This document shows positions 34,755 through 44,345 of a stretch of DNA of 64,000 bases, piece after piece. Numbering within the stretch: the first letter of the stretch is position 1; each line of letters begins with the position of its first letter. A model generated the notes under the pieces. The model was not told the DNA's origin. It made no database searches and saw only the letters and a program-made list of their open reading frames with translations. The position numbers were made by a program, and so were the translations under genes. The DNA is taken from NCBI RefSeq assembly GCF_041915215.1, contig NZ_JAYSBV010000003.1; one strand, given 5' to 3'. This DNA is from Zoogloea sp021286885 (GTDB taxonomy: Bacteria; Pseudomonadota; Gammaproteobacteria; Burkholderiales; Rhodocyclaceae).

Positions 34755-37700
34755 ATGCCTAGTCGTCCTTCCACCCGCCCCGAACCGCTTCCCGAAAAAA
34801 TTGCTGCACTCTTGCAGGAGGCCCGTTGGCTCCTGCTGGGCGTTGTAGCCTGCTATGTGGCCCTGGTCCTGTTCGGCTACCACCGGGACGATCCGGGTTG
34901 GTCCCACGCCCTCCTGATGGAGCGGGTGCATAACCCCGGCGGGCGCCTGGGCGCCTGGGTGGCGGATTTGATGTTCTCCCTGTTTGGCTTGTCTGCCTGG
35001 TGGTGGGTGGCCTTCATCGGCTTCAGCCTGCTGCTGGCATTCCGGCGCCAGCAACTGGAGCAGCGTGTGGATCAGCGTTCGCTGCTGGTCAGCCTGCTCG
35101 GGTTTGTGATGGTGCTGGTGAGTAGCGCAGGCCTTGAAGCCATGCGCTTTCACACCATGCAGACTCCGCTGCCCCTGGCGCCGGGAGGCATCCTCGGGAT
35201 GGAGTTGGGGAGCAATACCTATCAGTACCTGGGCTTTACCGGGGGTACCTTGCTGCTTTTGGCCGGTATGGCGGGGGGCATGAGTCTGTTTTTCGGGATG
35301 AGCTGGGTGCAGCTGGCCGAAGATACGGGCGCCGCCCTGGAAAAGCTCTGGGACTTGATCAGCCGCAAGACGGCTCCGACCGCAGAAAGCCCGGCACCGG
35401 CCAAGCCTGACACCAAACCCGCCGCCGCAGAAGCTGAACTGCGCACGCCGGCCCCCGGCCCGCTGCGCGAGGAGGAGCGCCTGGAACCCGTGCTGGGCGA
35501 AGACCCCGCACCGGCGCGCCGCTCCCGGCGCGAACCCCGGCTCCAGGAAGCCGCACCGCTGGCCGAAGCTCCAGCCCCCAGCACCCCGGCCCCTGTCATG
35601 GCCGATGCCCTGCCGGCCCAGCCCGTGGTGCCTGCTGCTGATGCGCACGAGCCTGCTTCTTTCGATGCGCCCATCCCCGCGCCCAGCCTGGTGCCCGAAA
35701 ATGGGCCAGCGCATATGCCAAAGAACGCGCCTGAGAAGCCGGCCCTGCTCAACACCGAGCCGATGATCGAGGTGCCCCCGCCCACTCAGCCGGACCCCTT
35801 CCCGCGCCTGATCCCGACTGAAGCTGCTGCGCCTGCAGCTGGGGCCGCCGTGGCGGCCACACAAACCGCCAGTCTGCTGCGCCCGCCGGCACCGACGGCG
35901 CCTAGCCCTGCGCCCGCACCCGCACCTGAGCCAGAACCCCTGCCAGACATGCTGGCGACCCGCCCCCCCGAGCCCAAGCCGGCGGAGCCCGTCGCCAAAC
36001 CCCAGCCTGCACCGCTCGAAATCAGCTTCCTGACCCAGGCGCAGCCTGCTGAACACGTCACGCCTACGCCGCGCCCCGAGCCGGCGGCCCCGGCACCCGA
36101 GCCCCTGGCTGCGGGCAAGCCCCTGCCGTGGGAAGTTTCCGAGCTAGAGGGCGAGGGGGACGATATCGCCTTCGACGCCACCCCGACGCCCAAACCGGCC
36201 CCGGCCCGGGAGCCCATCGTGCTGCCCCCCTGGGAGCCCAGCGCTCATCCCGAAGTCCGCCCGGCAGTCGTGCAGGAAGCCGATGTCACCTGGGGCGGCC
36301 CTGCCATGGTGGGCGCCGAAGATGCCGGCCCCCACGACAACGTGGCCCCGGCCCTGATGGAGGTCGAAGACTTTGTCCAGGCCCGTCAGGCCAACAAGAC
36401 CCCCATCTTTGGGGATGGCCCCCTCGATCCTATCCCGCCTCTGGAGTTGCTGGACCCGGCGCCCCATGACGTGCTGCCCCCGTCCACCGAGCTCTTGGAA
36501 AGCATCTCCCGCCTGATTGAACGCAAGCTGGGCGATTTCGGCGTGCGGGTGAAGGTGCTGGCCGCCTACCCGGGCCCGGTGATCACCCGCTTCGAGATCG
36601 AGCCGGCGGTGGGGGTGAAGGGCAGCCAGGTGATGAATCTGGTCAAGGATCTGGCCCGCGCCCTGTCGGTGGTCAGCATCCGGGTGGTGGAAACCGTGCC
36701 CGGCAAGACCTGCATGGCCCTGGAACTGCCCAACGTGAAGCGCCAGACCGTGCGCCTCTCCGAAATCCTCGGCGCTCCGGTGTACCAAGACATGCTCTCG
36801 CCCCTCACGGTGGCCCTGGGCAAAGACATCAGCGGCGAACCCATCGTGGCCGACGTGGCCCGCACCCCCCACTTGCTGGTGGCCGGTACCACCGGCTCGG
36901 GCAAGTCGGTGGGGATCAACGCGATGATCCTTTCGCTGCTCTACAAATCCCAGCCCGAAGACGTGCGCCTGATCCTGGTGGATCCGAAGATGCTGGAGCT
37001 CTCCATCTACGAGGGCATCCCGCACCTGCTGGCGCCGGTGGTCACCGACATGAAGCACGCCTCCAACGCCCTTAACTGGTGCGTAGGCGAGATGGAAAAG
37101 CGCTACAAGCTCATGTCGGCCCTGGGGGTACGCAACCTGGCCGGCTACAACAAGGCCATTCAGGAAGCCGTTGACGCGGGCACCCCCCTGCGCAATCCCT
37201 TCTCCATCACCCCGGAAGCCCCCGAGCCCCTCGACAAGCTGCCCTACATCGTCGTCATCATCGACGAGCTGGCCGATTTGATGATGGTGGTGGGCAAGAA
37301 GATCGAAGAACTCATCGCCCGCCTCGCCCAGAAGGCCCGGGCGGCGGGCATCCACCTGATCCTCGCCACCCAGCGCCCCAGCGTGGATGTGATCACCGGC
37401 CTCATCAAGGCCAACATTCCCACCCGGATCGCCTTCCAGGTGTCGAGCAAGATCGACTCCCGCACCATCCTCGACCAGATGGGCGCCGAAACCCTGCTCG
37501 GGATGGGCGACATGCTCTTCCTCGCCCCGGGCACCGGCCTGCCGGTGCGGGTGCACGGCGCCTTCGTGGCCGACCATGAAGTCCACAAGGTGGTCGAATA
37601 CCTCAAGGCCACCGGCAGCCCGGACTACGTGGACGGCATCCTCACCCCGCCCGAAGAAGAAGGCGGCGACCTGGGCGCCGAAGGGGGCGAAGCCGAAGAG

Positions 37701-37901
37701 GCCGATCCGCTCTACGATCAGGCCGTCGAAGTGGTGCTCAAGACCCGGCGCCCGTCCATCTCCCTGGTCCAGCGCCACCTGCGCATCGGCTACAACCGGG
37801 CCGCCCGCCTGATCGAACAAATGGAACGCTCGGGGCTCATCTCGCCCATGGGCTCCAACGGAAACCGGGAAGTGGTCGTGCCGCCCCGGGAAGGAGAATG
37901 A
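34755..37901 (+). CDS. ftsK: DNA translocase FtsK
   Basis: 1048 residues. N-terminal four-helix membrane domain (~30-185) anchors it at the septum. A ~400-residue Ala/Pro/Glu-rich linker follows (~200-570). The C-terminal motor has Walker A GTTGSGKSVG near residue 713, Walker B VVIIDELADLMM near 835 and the RAAGIHLILATQRPSVDVITG signature, then the gamma winged helix (~980-1040, RRPSISLVQRHLRIGYNRAARLIEQME) that reads KOPS sites. It moves chromosome dimers at division. The gene ends within the lolA ribosome site, so the two are coupled. Confidence 0.97.
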   Translation: MPSRPSTRPEPLPEKIAALLQEARWLLLGVVACYVALVLFGYHRDDPGWSHALLMERVHNPGGRLGAWVADLMFSLFGLSAWWWVAFIGFSLLLAFRRQQLEQRVDQRSLLVSLLGFVMVLVSSAGLEAMRFHTMQTPLPLAPGGILGMELGSNTYQYLGFTGGTLLLLAGMAGGMSLFFGMSWVQLAEDTGAALEKLWDLISRKTAPTAESPAPAKPDTKPAAAEAELRTPAPGPLREEERLEPVLGEDPAPARRSRREPRLQEAAPLAEAPAPSTPAPVMADALPAQPVVPAADAHEPASFDAPIPAPSLVPENGPAHMPKNAPEKPALLNTEPMIEVPPPTQPDPFPRLIPTEAAAPAAGAAVAATQTASLLRPPAPTAPSPAPAPAPEPEPLPDMLATRPPEPKPAEPVAKPQPAPLEISFLTQAQPAEHVTPTPRPEPAAPAPEPLAAGKPLPWEVSELEGEGDDIAFDATPTPKPAPAREPIVLPPWEPSAHPEVRPAVVQEADVTWGGPAMVGAEDAGPHDNVAPALMEVEDFVQARQANKTPIFGDGPLDPIPPLELLDPAPHDVLPPSTELLESISRLIERKLGDFGVRVKVLAAYPGPVITRFEIEPAVGVKGSQVMNLVKDLARALSVVSIRVVETVPGKTCMALELPNVKRQTVRLSEILGAPVYQDMLSPLTVALGKDISGEPIVADVARTPHLLVAGTTGSGKSVGINAMILSLLYKSQPEDVRLILVDPKMLELSIYEGIPHLLAPVVTDMKHASNALNWCVGEMEKRYKLMSALGVRNLAGYNKAIQEAVDAGTPLRNPFSITPEAPEPLDKLPYIVVIIDELADLMMVVGKKIEELIARLAQKARAAGIHLILATQRPSVDVITGLIKANIPTRIAFQVSSKIDSRTILDQMGAETLLGMGDMLFLAPGTGLPVRVHGAFVADHEVHKVVEYLKATGSPDYVDGILTPPEEEGGDLGAEGGEAEEADPLYDQAVEVVLKTRRPSISLVQRHLRIGYNRAARLIEQMERSGLISPMGSNGNREVVVPPREGE

Positions 37902-38542
37902 TGCAAACCCTGTTCAGTTCTGCTCGCCGCCACCTGATGCTCGCCCTGCTGGCGGGCGCCACCCTCGGCTTCACCCTGCCGGCCCGGGCCGACGGGCTCG
38001 CCCAGCTGCGCCAGTTCATGGAAGGCACCCGCAGCGCCAAGGGCAGCTTCACCCAACAGGTGTACTCCCGCTCCGGGCGCAAGCCCCAGCAGGCCACCGG
38101 CAGCTTCGCGTTTTCGCGCCCGGGCAAATTCCGCTGGGTGTATGAAAAACCTTACGCCCAGGTGCTGGTGGGCGATGGCAGCAAGCTGTGGGCCTTCGAT
38201 CCCGAGCTCAACCAGGTCACCACCAAAAAGCTCGGTCAGGCCCTGGGCAGCACCCCCGCCGCGATTCTGGCCGGCGACAATGCCCTCGACAAAAACTTCA
38301 CCCTCAAGGATGCCGGCAGCGCTGAAGGCCTCGAATGGGTGGATGCAACGCCCAAGAGCGAAAGCAGCTTCGAGCTGATCCGCATGGGCTTTGCCGGCGG
38401 CCAGCTGCGCGCCATGGTGCTCACCGACAACTTTGGCCAGACCACCGCCCTCCAGTTTGGCCAGATGGAACGCAACCCCAGCCTGGATGCCGGCCTCTTC
38501 CATTTCGTCCCCCCCAAGGGGGCCGATGTGGTGGGCGAGTAA
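37901..38542 (+). CDS. lolA: Outer-membrane lipoprotein carrier LolA
   Basis: 213 residues. Sec signal peptide (HLMLALLAGATLGFTLPARA) and the LolA open beta-barrel (RSAKGSFTQQVYS, PGKFRWVYEKPYAQVLVGDGSKLW). It carries lipoproteins from LolCDE across the periplasm. Two adjacent ATGs occur at 37898 and 37901. AAGGAG ends at 37896, only one base before the first and four before the second, so 37901 is preferred. It overlaps the ftsK stop (TGATG). Confidence 0.95.
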   Translation: MQTLFSSARRHLMLALLAGATLGFTLPARADGLAQLRQFMEGTRSAKGSFTQQVYSRSGRKPQQATGSFAFSRPGKFRWVYEKPYAQVLVGDGSKLWAFDPELNQVTTKKLGQALGSTPAAILAGDNALDKNFTLKDAGSAEGLEWVDATPKSESSFELIRMGFAGGQLRAMVLTDNFGQTTALQFGQMERNPSLDAGLFHFVPPKGADVVGE

Positions 38543-38570
38543 ACCCTCATCCCCACCGCCATTCCCGCCC

Positions 38571-39890
38571 ATGGCTGATCTGTTCGACACCCCGCCCAGC
38601 CCCGGTCAGCCCCTGGCCGAAGCCCTGCGCCCCCGGCGCATCGACGAAGTCATCGGCCAGCGCCATCTGCTGGGCCCGGGCAAACCCCTGGCCCTGGCCT
38701 TTCAATCGGGCAAGCCCCATTCCATGATCCTGTGGGGCCCGCCCGGGGTGGGCAAAACCACCCTGGCGCGGCTCACCGCCACCGCCTTTGAATGCGAATT
38801 CATCGCCCTTTCGGCGGTGTTTTCCGGGGTCAAGGACATCCGCGCCGCCATGGAGCAGGCCGAGCAATACCGGGCCCGGGGGCGGCGCACCATCCTGTTT
38901 GTGGATGAGATTCATCGGTTCAACAAATCCCAGCAAGACGCCCTGTTGCCCTATGCCGAAAGCGGCCTGGTCACCTTTATTGGCGCCACCACCGAAAACC
39001 CTTCGTTTGAAGTGAATTCGGCCTTGCTGTCCCGGGCCCAGGTGTATGTGCTCAAATCCCTGGGCGAAGACGAGCTGCGCCAGCTGTTTCAGCGTGCCCA
39101 GGCCCTGGTGCTGGGTGAACTGGCGTTTGCCCCTGCGGCCCTCGACACCCTGATCGGCTACGCCGATGGCGATGCCCGCCGCTTCCTCAACCTGCTGGAA
39201 CAATGCCAGACCGCCGCCCGGGCTGCGGGGCAGGGCGCCATAGACCCGGCCTTCATCGAAAACGCCTTGACCCTCAATAGCCGGCGTTTCGACAAGGGCG
39301 GCGATAATTTCTACGACCAGATTTCTGCCCTGCACAAATCGGTGCGCGGCTCCAGCCCCGATGGCGCCCTTTACTGGCTGTGCCGGATGCTGGATGGTGG
39401 GGCAGACCCGCGCTATCTGGCCCGCCGCATTGTGCGCATGGCTTGGGAAGACATCGGCCTGGCCGACCCCCGCGCCCTCCAGATCGCCAACGACGCCGCC
39501 ACCACCTACGAACGCCTGGGCAGCCCAGAAGGCGAGCTCGCCCTGGCCCAGGCCGTCATCTACCTGGCCGTCGCCGCCAAAAGCAATGCCGGCTACACGG
39601 CCTACAACCAGGCCCGCGCCTTTGTGAAACAGGATCAGAGCCGCGAAGTGCCGGTGCACTTGCGTAACGCGCCCACCAAGCTCATGAAGGAATTGGGCTA
39701 CGGCCACGCCTACCGCTACGCCCACGACGAACCGAACGCCTACGCGGCTGGCGAAACCTATCTGCCCGATGGCATCCCCGATCCCCATTGGTATCAGCCT
39801 GTTCCCCGGGGCCTGGAAATCAAGATCGCCGAGAAAATGGCCCAGCTGCGCAAGCTGGATGAAGAGGCCGGGGCACGCAGTAAACGCTGA
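38571..39890 (+). CDS. rarA: Replication-associated recombination ATPase RarA (MgsA)
   Basis: 439-residue AAA+ ATPase acting at stalled replication forks. N-terminal LAEALRPRRIDEVIGQRHLL, Walker A GPPGVGKTT, Walker B LFVDEIHRFNKSQQD, sensor 1 FIGATTENPSFEVN, and the C-terminal tetramerisation domain (KGGDNFYDQISALHKSVRGS...). The frame is open 180 bases further upstream inside lolA; the ATG at 38571, 28 bases after lolA, gives the normal N terminus. It forms the conserved ftsK-lolA-rarA unit. Confidence 0.96.
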   Translation: MADLFDTPPSPGQPLAEALRPRRIDEVIGQRHLLGPGKPLALAFQSGKPHSMILWGPPGVGKTTLARLTATAFECEFIALSAVFSGVKDIRAAMEQAEQYRARGRRTILFVDEIHRFNKSQQDALLPYAESGLVTFIGATTENPSFEVNSALLSRAQVYVLKSLGEDELRQLFQRAQALVLGELAFAPAALDTLIGYADGDARRFLNLLEQCQTAARAAGQGAIDPAFIENALTLNSRRFDKGGDNFYDQISALHKSVRGSSPDGALYWLCRMLDGGADPRYLARRIVRMAWEDIGLADPRALQIANDAATTYERLGSPEGELALAQAVIYLAVAAKSNAGYTAYNQARAFVKQDQSREVPVHLRNAPTKLMKELGYGHAYRYAHDEPNAYAAGETYLPDGIPDPHWYQPVPRGLEIKIAEKMAQLRKLDEEAGARSKR

Positions 39891-40162
39891 GCTTCGCCGA
39901 ACGTGCAGTTTGTATATGATGCACGCCAGAAGTACCGTACCGCTCGGTCGTTTTAACTTAATAAACGTAAAGCAATAAACCTAAGCGATACGCTGTCTGC
40001 AAGGGCAGGAGGGCAAAACATCAGAGGGAGGGAGGAGGGCGATGCCCCTGTGTGACAGGGCCAGCCGCCTGAACTCAATTCCAACCCTGGCCTCGCAATC
40101 TCCCGGTCAGCAAAACCTTCGAGTCCGGTAGCATTCAAGGCTTTGCACTGCGAGATCTCCCC

Positions 40163-40573
40163 ATGGCAAATGTTCCCCCGTGCCCCCTGACCGCCGGCAT
40201 CACGCTGTTGATGGCGCTTTTGATGTTTGGCACCTGTTTTGCGGTGGGTAGGGCCCGCCATACGTACGGCATCGTCGCCCCGGCTACCACGGGGCATCCT
40301 ACCTTCGAGCGCCTGTATCGAGTCCAGATGAACACCCTGGAATGGGCGGTGATGACGCTGCCTTGCCTGTGGGTCTGTGCGCTATTCACCAGCGATGCGC
40401 TGGCCGCAGCCCTGGGCGGTCTGTGGCTGGTGGGGCGGATCTGGTATGCGCTGGGCTACGCACGGGAAGCCCGTTTGCGGGCGCGGGGCTTCACCCTGGG
40501 GGCGCTGGCCTTTGGGGGCCTGGGGCTTGCAGCAGGTTATGGGGTATTGCGTCAGTTGCTGGGAGGCGTCTGA
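40163..40573 (+). CDS. MAPEG-family membrane protein
   Basis: 136 residues with four hydrophobic helices (ITLLMALLMFGTCFAVG, WAVMTLPCLWVCALF, ALAAALGGLWLVGRIWYALGY, LGALAFGGLGLAAGYG). The loop FERLYRVQMNTLEWAVM, with the conserved RxxxNxxE pattern, identifies the MAPEG (microsomal glutathione transferase-like) family. Its stop overlaps the start of the PHB-depolymerase gene (TGATG), so the two are coupled, an unusual pairing. Substrate unknown. Confidence 0.88.
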   Translation: MANVPPCPLTAGITLLMALLMFGTCFAVGRARHTYGIVAPATTGHPTFERLYRVQMNTLEWAVMTLPCLWVCALFTSDALAAALGGLWLVGRIWYALGYAREARLRARGFTLGALAFGGLGLAAGYGVLRQLLGGV

Positions 40574-41556
40574 TGCGTTGCGCCATGGTGTTGGGCATGC
40601 TGGGCGTTGCCGCAGCCCAGGCAGCACCCTTGCCGGCCCTCAAGGCGGGGCAGGACATCAGCGTGTCCGGCGTGTCTTCAGGTGGGTATATGGCGGTGCA
40701 GATGCAGGTGGCCCACGCCCAGCAGGTGAGCGGCGCCGGGATTTTTGCCGCCGGCCCCTACGATTGCGCCCAGGGCAGCATGCTGCGTGCGCTGACCCAC
40801 TGCATGGCCGGCTCCCGCTGGTTTCCGCCCCCCATTCCGGCAGATGCCCGGGCGCTCATCGAAAACCGGGCCCGCGCCGGGAGCATCGACTCACCCGCAG
40901 CCCTCGCCCGGCAGCGGGTGTGGGTGCTGGGCGGGCATAACGATCAGGTGGTGGAGCGCCCGGTGGTCCAGGCCCTGCTGGCTTTTTACCGGGATTGGAT
41001 CCCCGCGCCCCAGATCGCGTTTGTATCCCTACCCGAAGCAGGCCACGGGATGATCTCGGTGGCGGATCCGGCCGCCCTGGCATGCGGCAGCAACAAGGTT
41101 TCGCCCCACATTAACCGCTGTGGGGATTTTGATGGGGCAGGGGCCTTGCTGGCCTTCCTGCTGGGGCCGCTCCAGCCGCGCCAGGGGGCCCGCCCCGAGC
41201 ATCTGCACGCCTTCGACCAGACACCCTACGGCGCCCGCGATGCGGGCATGGCTGATACGGGCTATGCCTATATCCCCGCCGCCTGCACGCAGGGGGGCTG
41301 CCGGGTGCATGTGGCGTTCCATGGGTGCGAACAAAGCGCCGAGCAGATCGGGCGGCGTTTCGTGGAGGGCAGCGGCTACAACGAATGGGCCGAGGCCAAC
41401 CGGCTCATTGTGCTATATCCCCAGATCGCGCCTCGCTTGGTGAGCAATCCCAAGGGCTGTTGGGATTGGTGGGGCTACACCGATGCAGCCTACGCCACCC
41501 GCAACGGCGCCCAGATCCGGGCGGTGTGGGGGATGGTGGAGCAGCTGGGGCGATAA
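40573..41556 (+). CDS. Polyhydroxybutyrate depolymerase-like esterase
   Basis: 327 residues from the ATG at 40573. A short signal-like N terminus (MVLGMLGVAAAQAA) precedes an alpha/beta hydrolase. The lipase box GVSSG (Ser35) is in SVSGVSSGGYMAVQM; the acid is probably Asp in GHNDQVV and the histidine in VAFHGCEQS, and the KGCWDWWGYTD segment near the C terminus is typical of the PHB depolymerase esterase family. The frame is open upstream to 40342, but that overlaps the MAPEG gene. It would hydrolyse short- or medium-chain polyhydroxyalkanoate. Confidence 0.88.
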   Translation: MRCAMVLGMLGVAAAQAAPLPALKAGQDISVSGVSSGGYMAVQMQVAHAQQVSGAGIFAAGPYDCAQGSMLRALTHCMAGSRWFPPPIPADARALIENRARAGSIDSPAALARQRVWVLGGHNDQVVERPVVQALLAFYRDWIPAPQIAFVSLPEAGHGMISVADPAALACGSNKVSPHINRCGDFDGAGALLAFLLGPLQPRQGARPEHLHAFDQTPYGARDAGMADTGYAYIPAACTQGGCRVHVAFHGCEQSAEQIGRRFVEGSGYNEWAEANRLIVLYPQIAPRLVSNPKGCWDWWGYTDAAYATRNGAQIRAVWGMVEQLGR

Positions 41557-41669
41557 AGGCCTCCACAGGCTTTCAAAGTCGGTCTCCAAAACCGCAGGCC
41601 GACACGGCAGCAGGGTCGGCCTGCCAAGCGGGTATAATGCCGCGCTTGTACGGAAAGCTGCCGTGGGTC

Positions 41670-41951
41670 TCAGTGTTCTTGGGGCTCTTGCTGAATCAGC
41701 GGATGGGTGCGGATGAAGCGCACGCAAGCGGCCCGAAAGCGTTCGGCCTTGACGTGGTCGCCCCGGTGTTCGGCGGCATCGACCAGGTCGAGCATGAACT
41801 GGGTCAGCATCAGGGTACCTTCCCGGCTCTGCACCAGCCCGCAGGCAATCTGGGCGGCAGCGGCTTCCGGAATGTCATGATGTTCGGCGATGATGGCAAT
41901 ATCTTCGTCGGTCAGATCGCAGTAATCCAGGCAGTCACGGATGGATAGCAT
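41670..41951 (-). CDS. Small conserved cytoplasmic protein of unknown function
   Basis: 93 residues, acidic and helical, from the ATG at 41949-41951 preceded by GAGGAGAC on its strand. The N terminus (MLSIRDCLDYCDLTDEDIAIIAEHHDIP) is two short helices reminiscent of small betaproteobacterial hypothetical proteins I recall only as unnamed. No membrane segment or signal peptide. It is divergent from serS. Confidence 0.75.
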   Translation of the reverse strand: MLSIRDCLDYCDLTDEDIAIIAEHHDIPEAAAAQIACGLVQSREGTLMLTQFMLDLVDAAEHRGDHVKAERFRAACVRFIRTHPLIQQEPQEH

Positions 41952-42204
41952 GGCTGTCTCCTCGGCTGTTTGTTCTGGTGGGCTGGACACGCTGGGCGCG
42001 CCAACCATACTTTAATGATGTGTCGTGGTGCGATGAAATCAAGTCCGGCCTGACAAAAGCCAGCATTTTTGGCCAATGCTGGATTGCTGCGCTGCAATAT
42101 AACCGAAAATCCATGTGAGGCGCCATGTTCGCACGGGACACTCCCGAAGGCTGGACGCCGCACTGTACTGCTTTAAAGCTGCTTTGTTTTGAATAAGGAT
42201 AGTC

Positions 42205-43488
42205 ATGCTTGATCTTCAACTCCTGCGCGCCCGCCTGGACTTCGTTGCGGAGCGCCTTGCCACCCGGGGGATGACCCTCGACACCGCCGCCTTCCAGGCC
42301 CTGGAAGACGAGCGCAAGGCCCGCCAGACCCGCACCCAGGAACTCCAATCCCGCCGCAACACCCTCTCCAAGCAGGTGGGCCAGCTCAAGGGCAAGGGTG
42401 AAGACGCCTCCGCCGTGCTGGCCGAAGTGGCCGGTATTGGCGATGAGTTGAAAGCCAACGAAGCCGCCCTGGCCGAACTGCTCGAACGCTTCAACGCCTT
42501 CGTGGCCGGCTTGCCCAATCTGCCCCACGAGAGCGTGCCGACGGGGCGCTCCGAAGAAGACAACGTGGAAGTGAGCCGTTGGGGCACCCCGGCCAGCTTC
42601 GATTTCGAAGTGCGCGACCACGTGGACATCGGCGCCCGCCTGGGCGGCCTCGATTTTGAAACCGCCGTCAAGATCTCTGGCGCCCGTTTCACCCTCATGA
42701 AGGGCGGTCTGGCACGTCTGCACCGGGCCCTCGCCCAGTTCATGATCGACACCCACAGCGGCGAACACGGCTACACCGAGCTGTACACCCCTTACATGGT
42801 GAACGCAGCCAGCATGTTTGGCACCGGCCAGCTGCCCAAGTTCGAAGAAGATCTGTTCTCGGTACCCAAGGCCGACGGTGGCAAGTTCTACCTGATCCCC
42901 ACCGCCGAAGTGCCCGTCACCAACATCGTGCGCGACACCATCGTGCCCGCCGATAGCCTGCCCCTCAAGTTTGTGGCCCACACCCCCTGCTTCCGTTCCG
43001 AAGCCGGCAGCTACGGCAAGGACACCCGGGGCATGATTCGCCAGCACCAGTTCGACAAGGTTGAACTCGTCCGCATCGAAAAGCCCGAAGCCGCCTGGGA
43101 TGCCCTGGAAGAACTCACCGGCCACGCCGAAGCCATCCTGCAAAAGCTCGAACTGCCTTACCGCAAGATCGTGCTGTGCAGCGGCGACATGGGCTTCTCC
43201 GCTGCCAAGACCTACGATCTGGAAGTCTGGCTGCCGGCCCAAAACACCTACCGGGAAATTTCCTCCTGCTCCTGCTTCGAAAGCTTCCAGGCCCGCCGCA
43301 TGCAGGCCCGCTACAAGAACGCCCAGGGCAAGAACGAAACCCTGGCCACCCTCAATGGCTCCGGCCTGGCGGTGGGCCGCACCCTGGTGGCCGTCCTCGA
43401 AAACTACCAGCAGGCCGACGGTTCCGTACGCGTGCCCAAGGTGCTCCAGCCCTACATGGGCGGCCTGGAAGTGCTGCTGCCTGCCTGA
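42205..43488 (+). CDS. serS: Seryl-tRNA synthetase
   Basis: 427 residues. N-terminal coiled-coil arm (LEDERKARQTRTQELQSRRNTLSKQVGQLKG) that grips the long variable arm of tRNA-Ser, then the class II core with motif 2 FRSEAGSYGKDTRGMIRQHQF and motif 3 TLNGSGLAVGRTLVAVLENYQ. A tRNA-Ser gene follows 650 bases downstream. A TATAAC sequence at 42098-42103 is a possible -10 box. A strong terminator follows. Confidence 0.98.
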   Translation: MLDLQLLRARLDFVAERLATRGMTLDTAAFQALEDERKARQTRTQELQSRRNTLSKQVGQLKGKGEDASAVLAEVAGIGDELKANEAALAELLERFNAFVAGLPNLPHESVPTGRSEEDNVEVSRWGTPASFDFEVRDHVDIGARLGGLDFETAVKISGARFTLMKGGLARLHRALAQFMIDTHSGEHGYTELYTPYMVNAASMFGTGQLPKFEEDLFSVPKADGGKFYLIPTAEVPVTNIVRDTIVPADSLPLKFVAHTPCFRSEAGSYGKDTRGMIRQHQFDKVELVRIEKPEAAWDALEELTGHAEAILQKLELPYRKIVLCSGDMGFSAAKTYDLEVWLPAQNTYREISSCSCFESFQARRMQARYKNAQGKNETLATLNGSGLAVGRTLVAVLENYQQADGSVRVPKVLQPYMGGLEVLLPA

Positions 43489-43561
43489 GGCTGAAGGCAC
43501 CCGCCCGCGTCCCATGAGGGCAGGGCGCGTGCCCCGGGCTTGATCCCGCGCGGATTTCTCC

Positions 43562-43597
43562 ACAAACCTGAACAAAACCCTGTTCAGGTTTGTTTTT
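43562..43597 (+). terminator. serS terminator
   Basis: CAAACCTGAACA / TGTTCAGGTTTG, a perfect 12-bp stem with a 6-base loop, followed by TTTTT. Confidence 0.9.
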
Positions 43598-43704
43598 GCG
43601 GTATATATTAGAATCTGCTAATAAACTGCAGGATGTGGCCTGGGCCCAGGCTTTTCCAGACTTTTACGCACCATGCCCACCCATCCGCCCCCTCGGAGAA
43701 CGCC

Positions 43705-44082
43705 ATGAGCAGCAAATCCTTCGTCCAGATCACCACCGACCTCAACAAGGGCCTGGATGCCCTGCGCAAGGAGGCCCCCGGCAGCATGGCCGGCTTTGGG
43801 GCCCTGGCCAAGAGCGCCATGCAGGCCGGCACCATCGACGCCCTGCACAAAGAACTCATCGCCCTGGCCATCGGGGTTTCGGCTCGCTGCGACGGTTGCG
43901 TCGGCTTCCACGTCAAGGCCCTGATCCGCCTGGGCGTGACCCGCCAGCAGCTGGTGGAAACCCTCGAAATCTGCACCTACATGGGCGGCGGCCCCAGCCT
44001 GATGTACGCCGCCGAAGCCATCCGCGCCTACGACGAATTCACCGCCCGCAGCCCCAAGCCTGCTGAAACCGCCGCAGCCTGA
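43705..44082 (+). CDS. Carboxymuconolactone decarboxylase / AhpD-like protein
   Basis: 125 residues from the ATG at 43705 (CGGAGAA upstream). Helical AhpD-like fold with a redox CxxC in VSARCDGCVGFHVKAL and the helix KELIALAIGVS. AhpD-type proteins reduce peroxiredoxin partners; true decarboxylases of the superfamily lack the CxxC, so a thiol-disulfide or peroxidase role is more likely. The C-terminal ~10 residues are Ala/Lys/Pro-rich. It stands alone between the serS and tRNA-Ser transcription units. Confidence 0.9.
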   Translation: MSSKSFVQITTDLNKGLDALRKEAPGSMAGFGALAKSAMQAGTIDALHKELIALAIGVSARCDGCVGFHVKALIRLGVTRQQLVETLEICTYMGGGPSLMYAAEAIRAYDEFTARSPKPAETAAA

Positions 44083-44112
44083 AAAAACTCTGGCTTTTTC
44101 CTGAAGAGTCGC

Positions 44113-44118
44113 TATAAT
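44113..44118 (+). promoter_or_regulatory. Consensus -10 box of tRNA-Ser
   Basis: A perfect TATAAT, 15 bases before the mature tRNA start. The -35 (CTGGCT at 44090-44095, spacer 17) matches only three of six consensus bases. Confidence 0.65.
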
Positions 44119-44132
44119 GGCGACCTTCGAGC

Positions 44133-44222
44133 GGAAAGGTGCCAGAGTGGCCGAATGGGCCGGACTCGAAATCCGGTGTACGGTTTGCCGTACCGTGGGT
44201 TCGAATCCCACCCTTTCCGCCA
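44133..44222 (+). tRNA. tRNA-Ser (anticodon CGA)
   Basis: A 90-base class II tRNA. The acceptor stem GGAAAGG / CCTTTCC (7 bp), discriminator G and encoded CCA (44220-44222) are all present. The anticodon stem CCGGA/TCCGG encloses loop CTCGAAA with anticodon CGA at 44167-44169, reading UCG. There is a long variable arm (GTACGG...CCGTAC) as expected for serine, and a TTCGAAT T-loop. Confidence 0.97.
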
Positions 44223-44229
44223 TCGATTC

Positions 44230-44268
44230 AAAAACCCCCGAGAGGTTTATCTTCTCGGGGGTTTTTAT
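44230..44268 (+). terminator. Strong terminator after tRNA-Ser
   Basis: AAAAACCCCCGAGA (44230-44243) pairs perfectly over 14 bp with TCTCGGGGGTTTTT (44253-44266). Confidence 0.92.
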
Positions 44269-44345
44269 TTGCATGTTTCCCGATACAAAAACTGAAAAAC
44301 AGGCCTAGAATTTCCTGACCAGCCTTCGCCCGGAAAGGACGCTCG

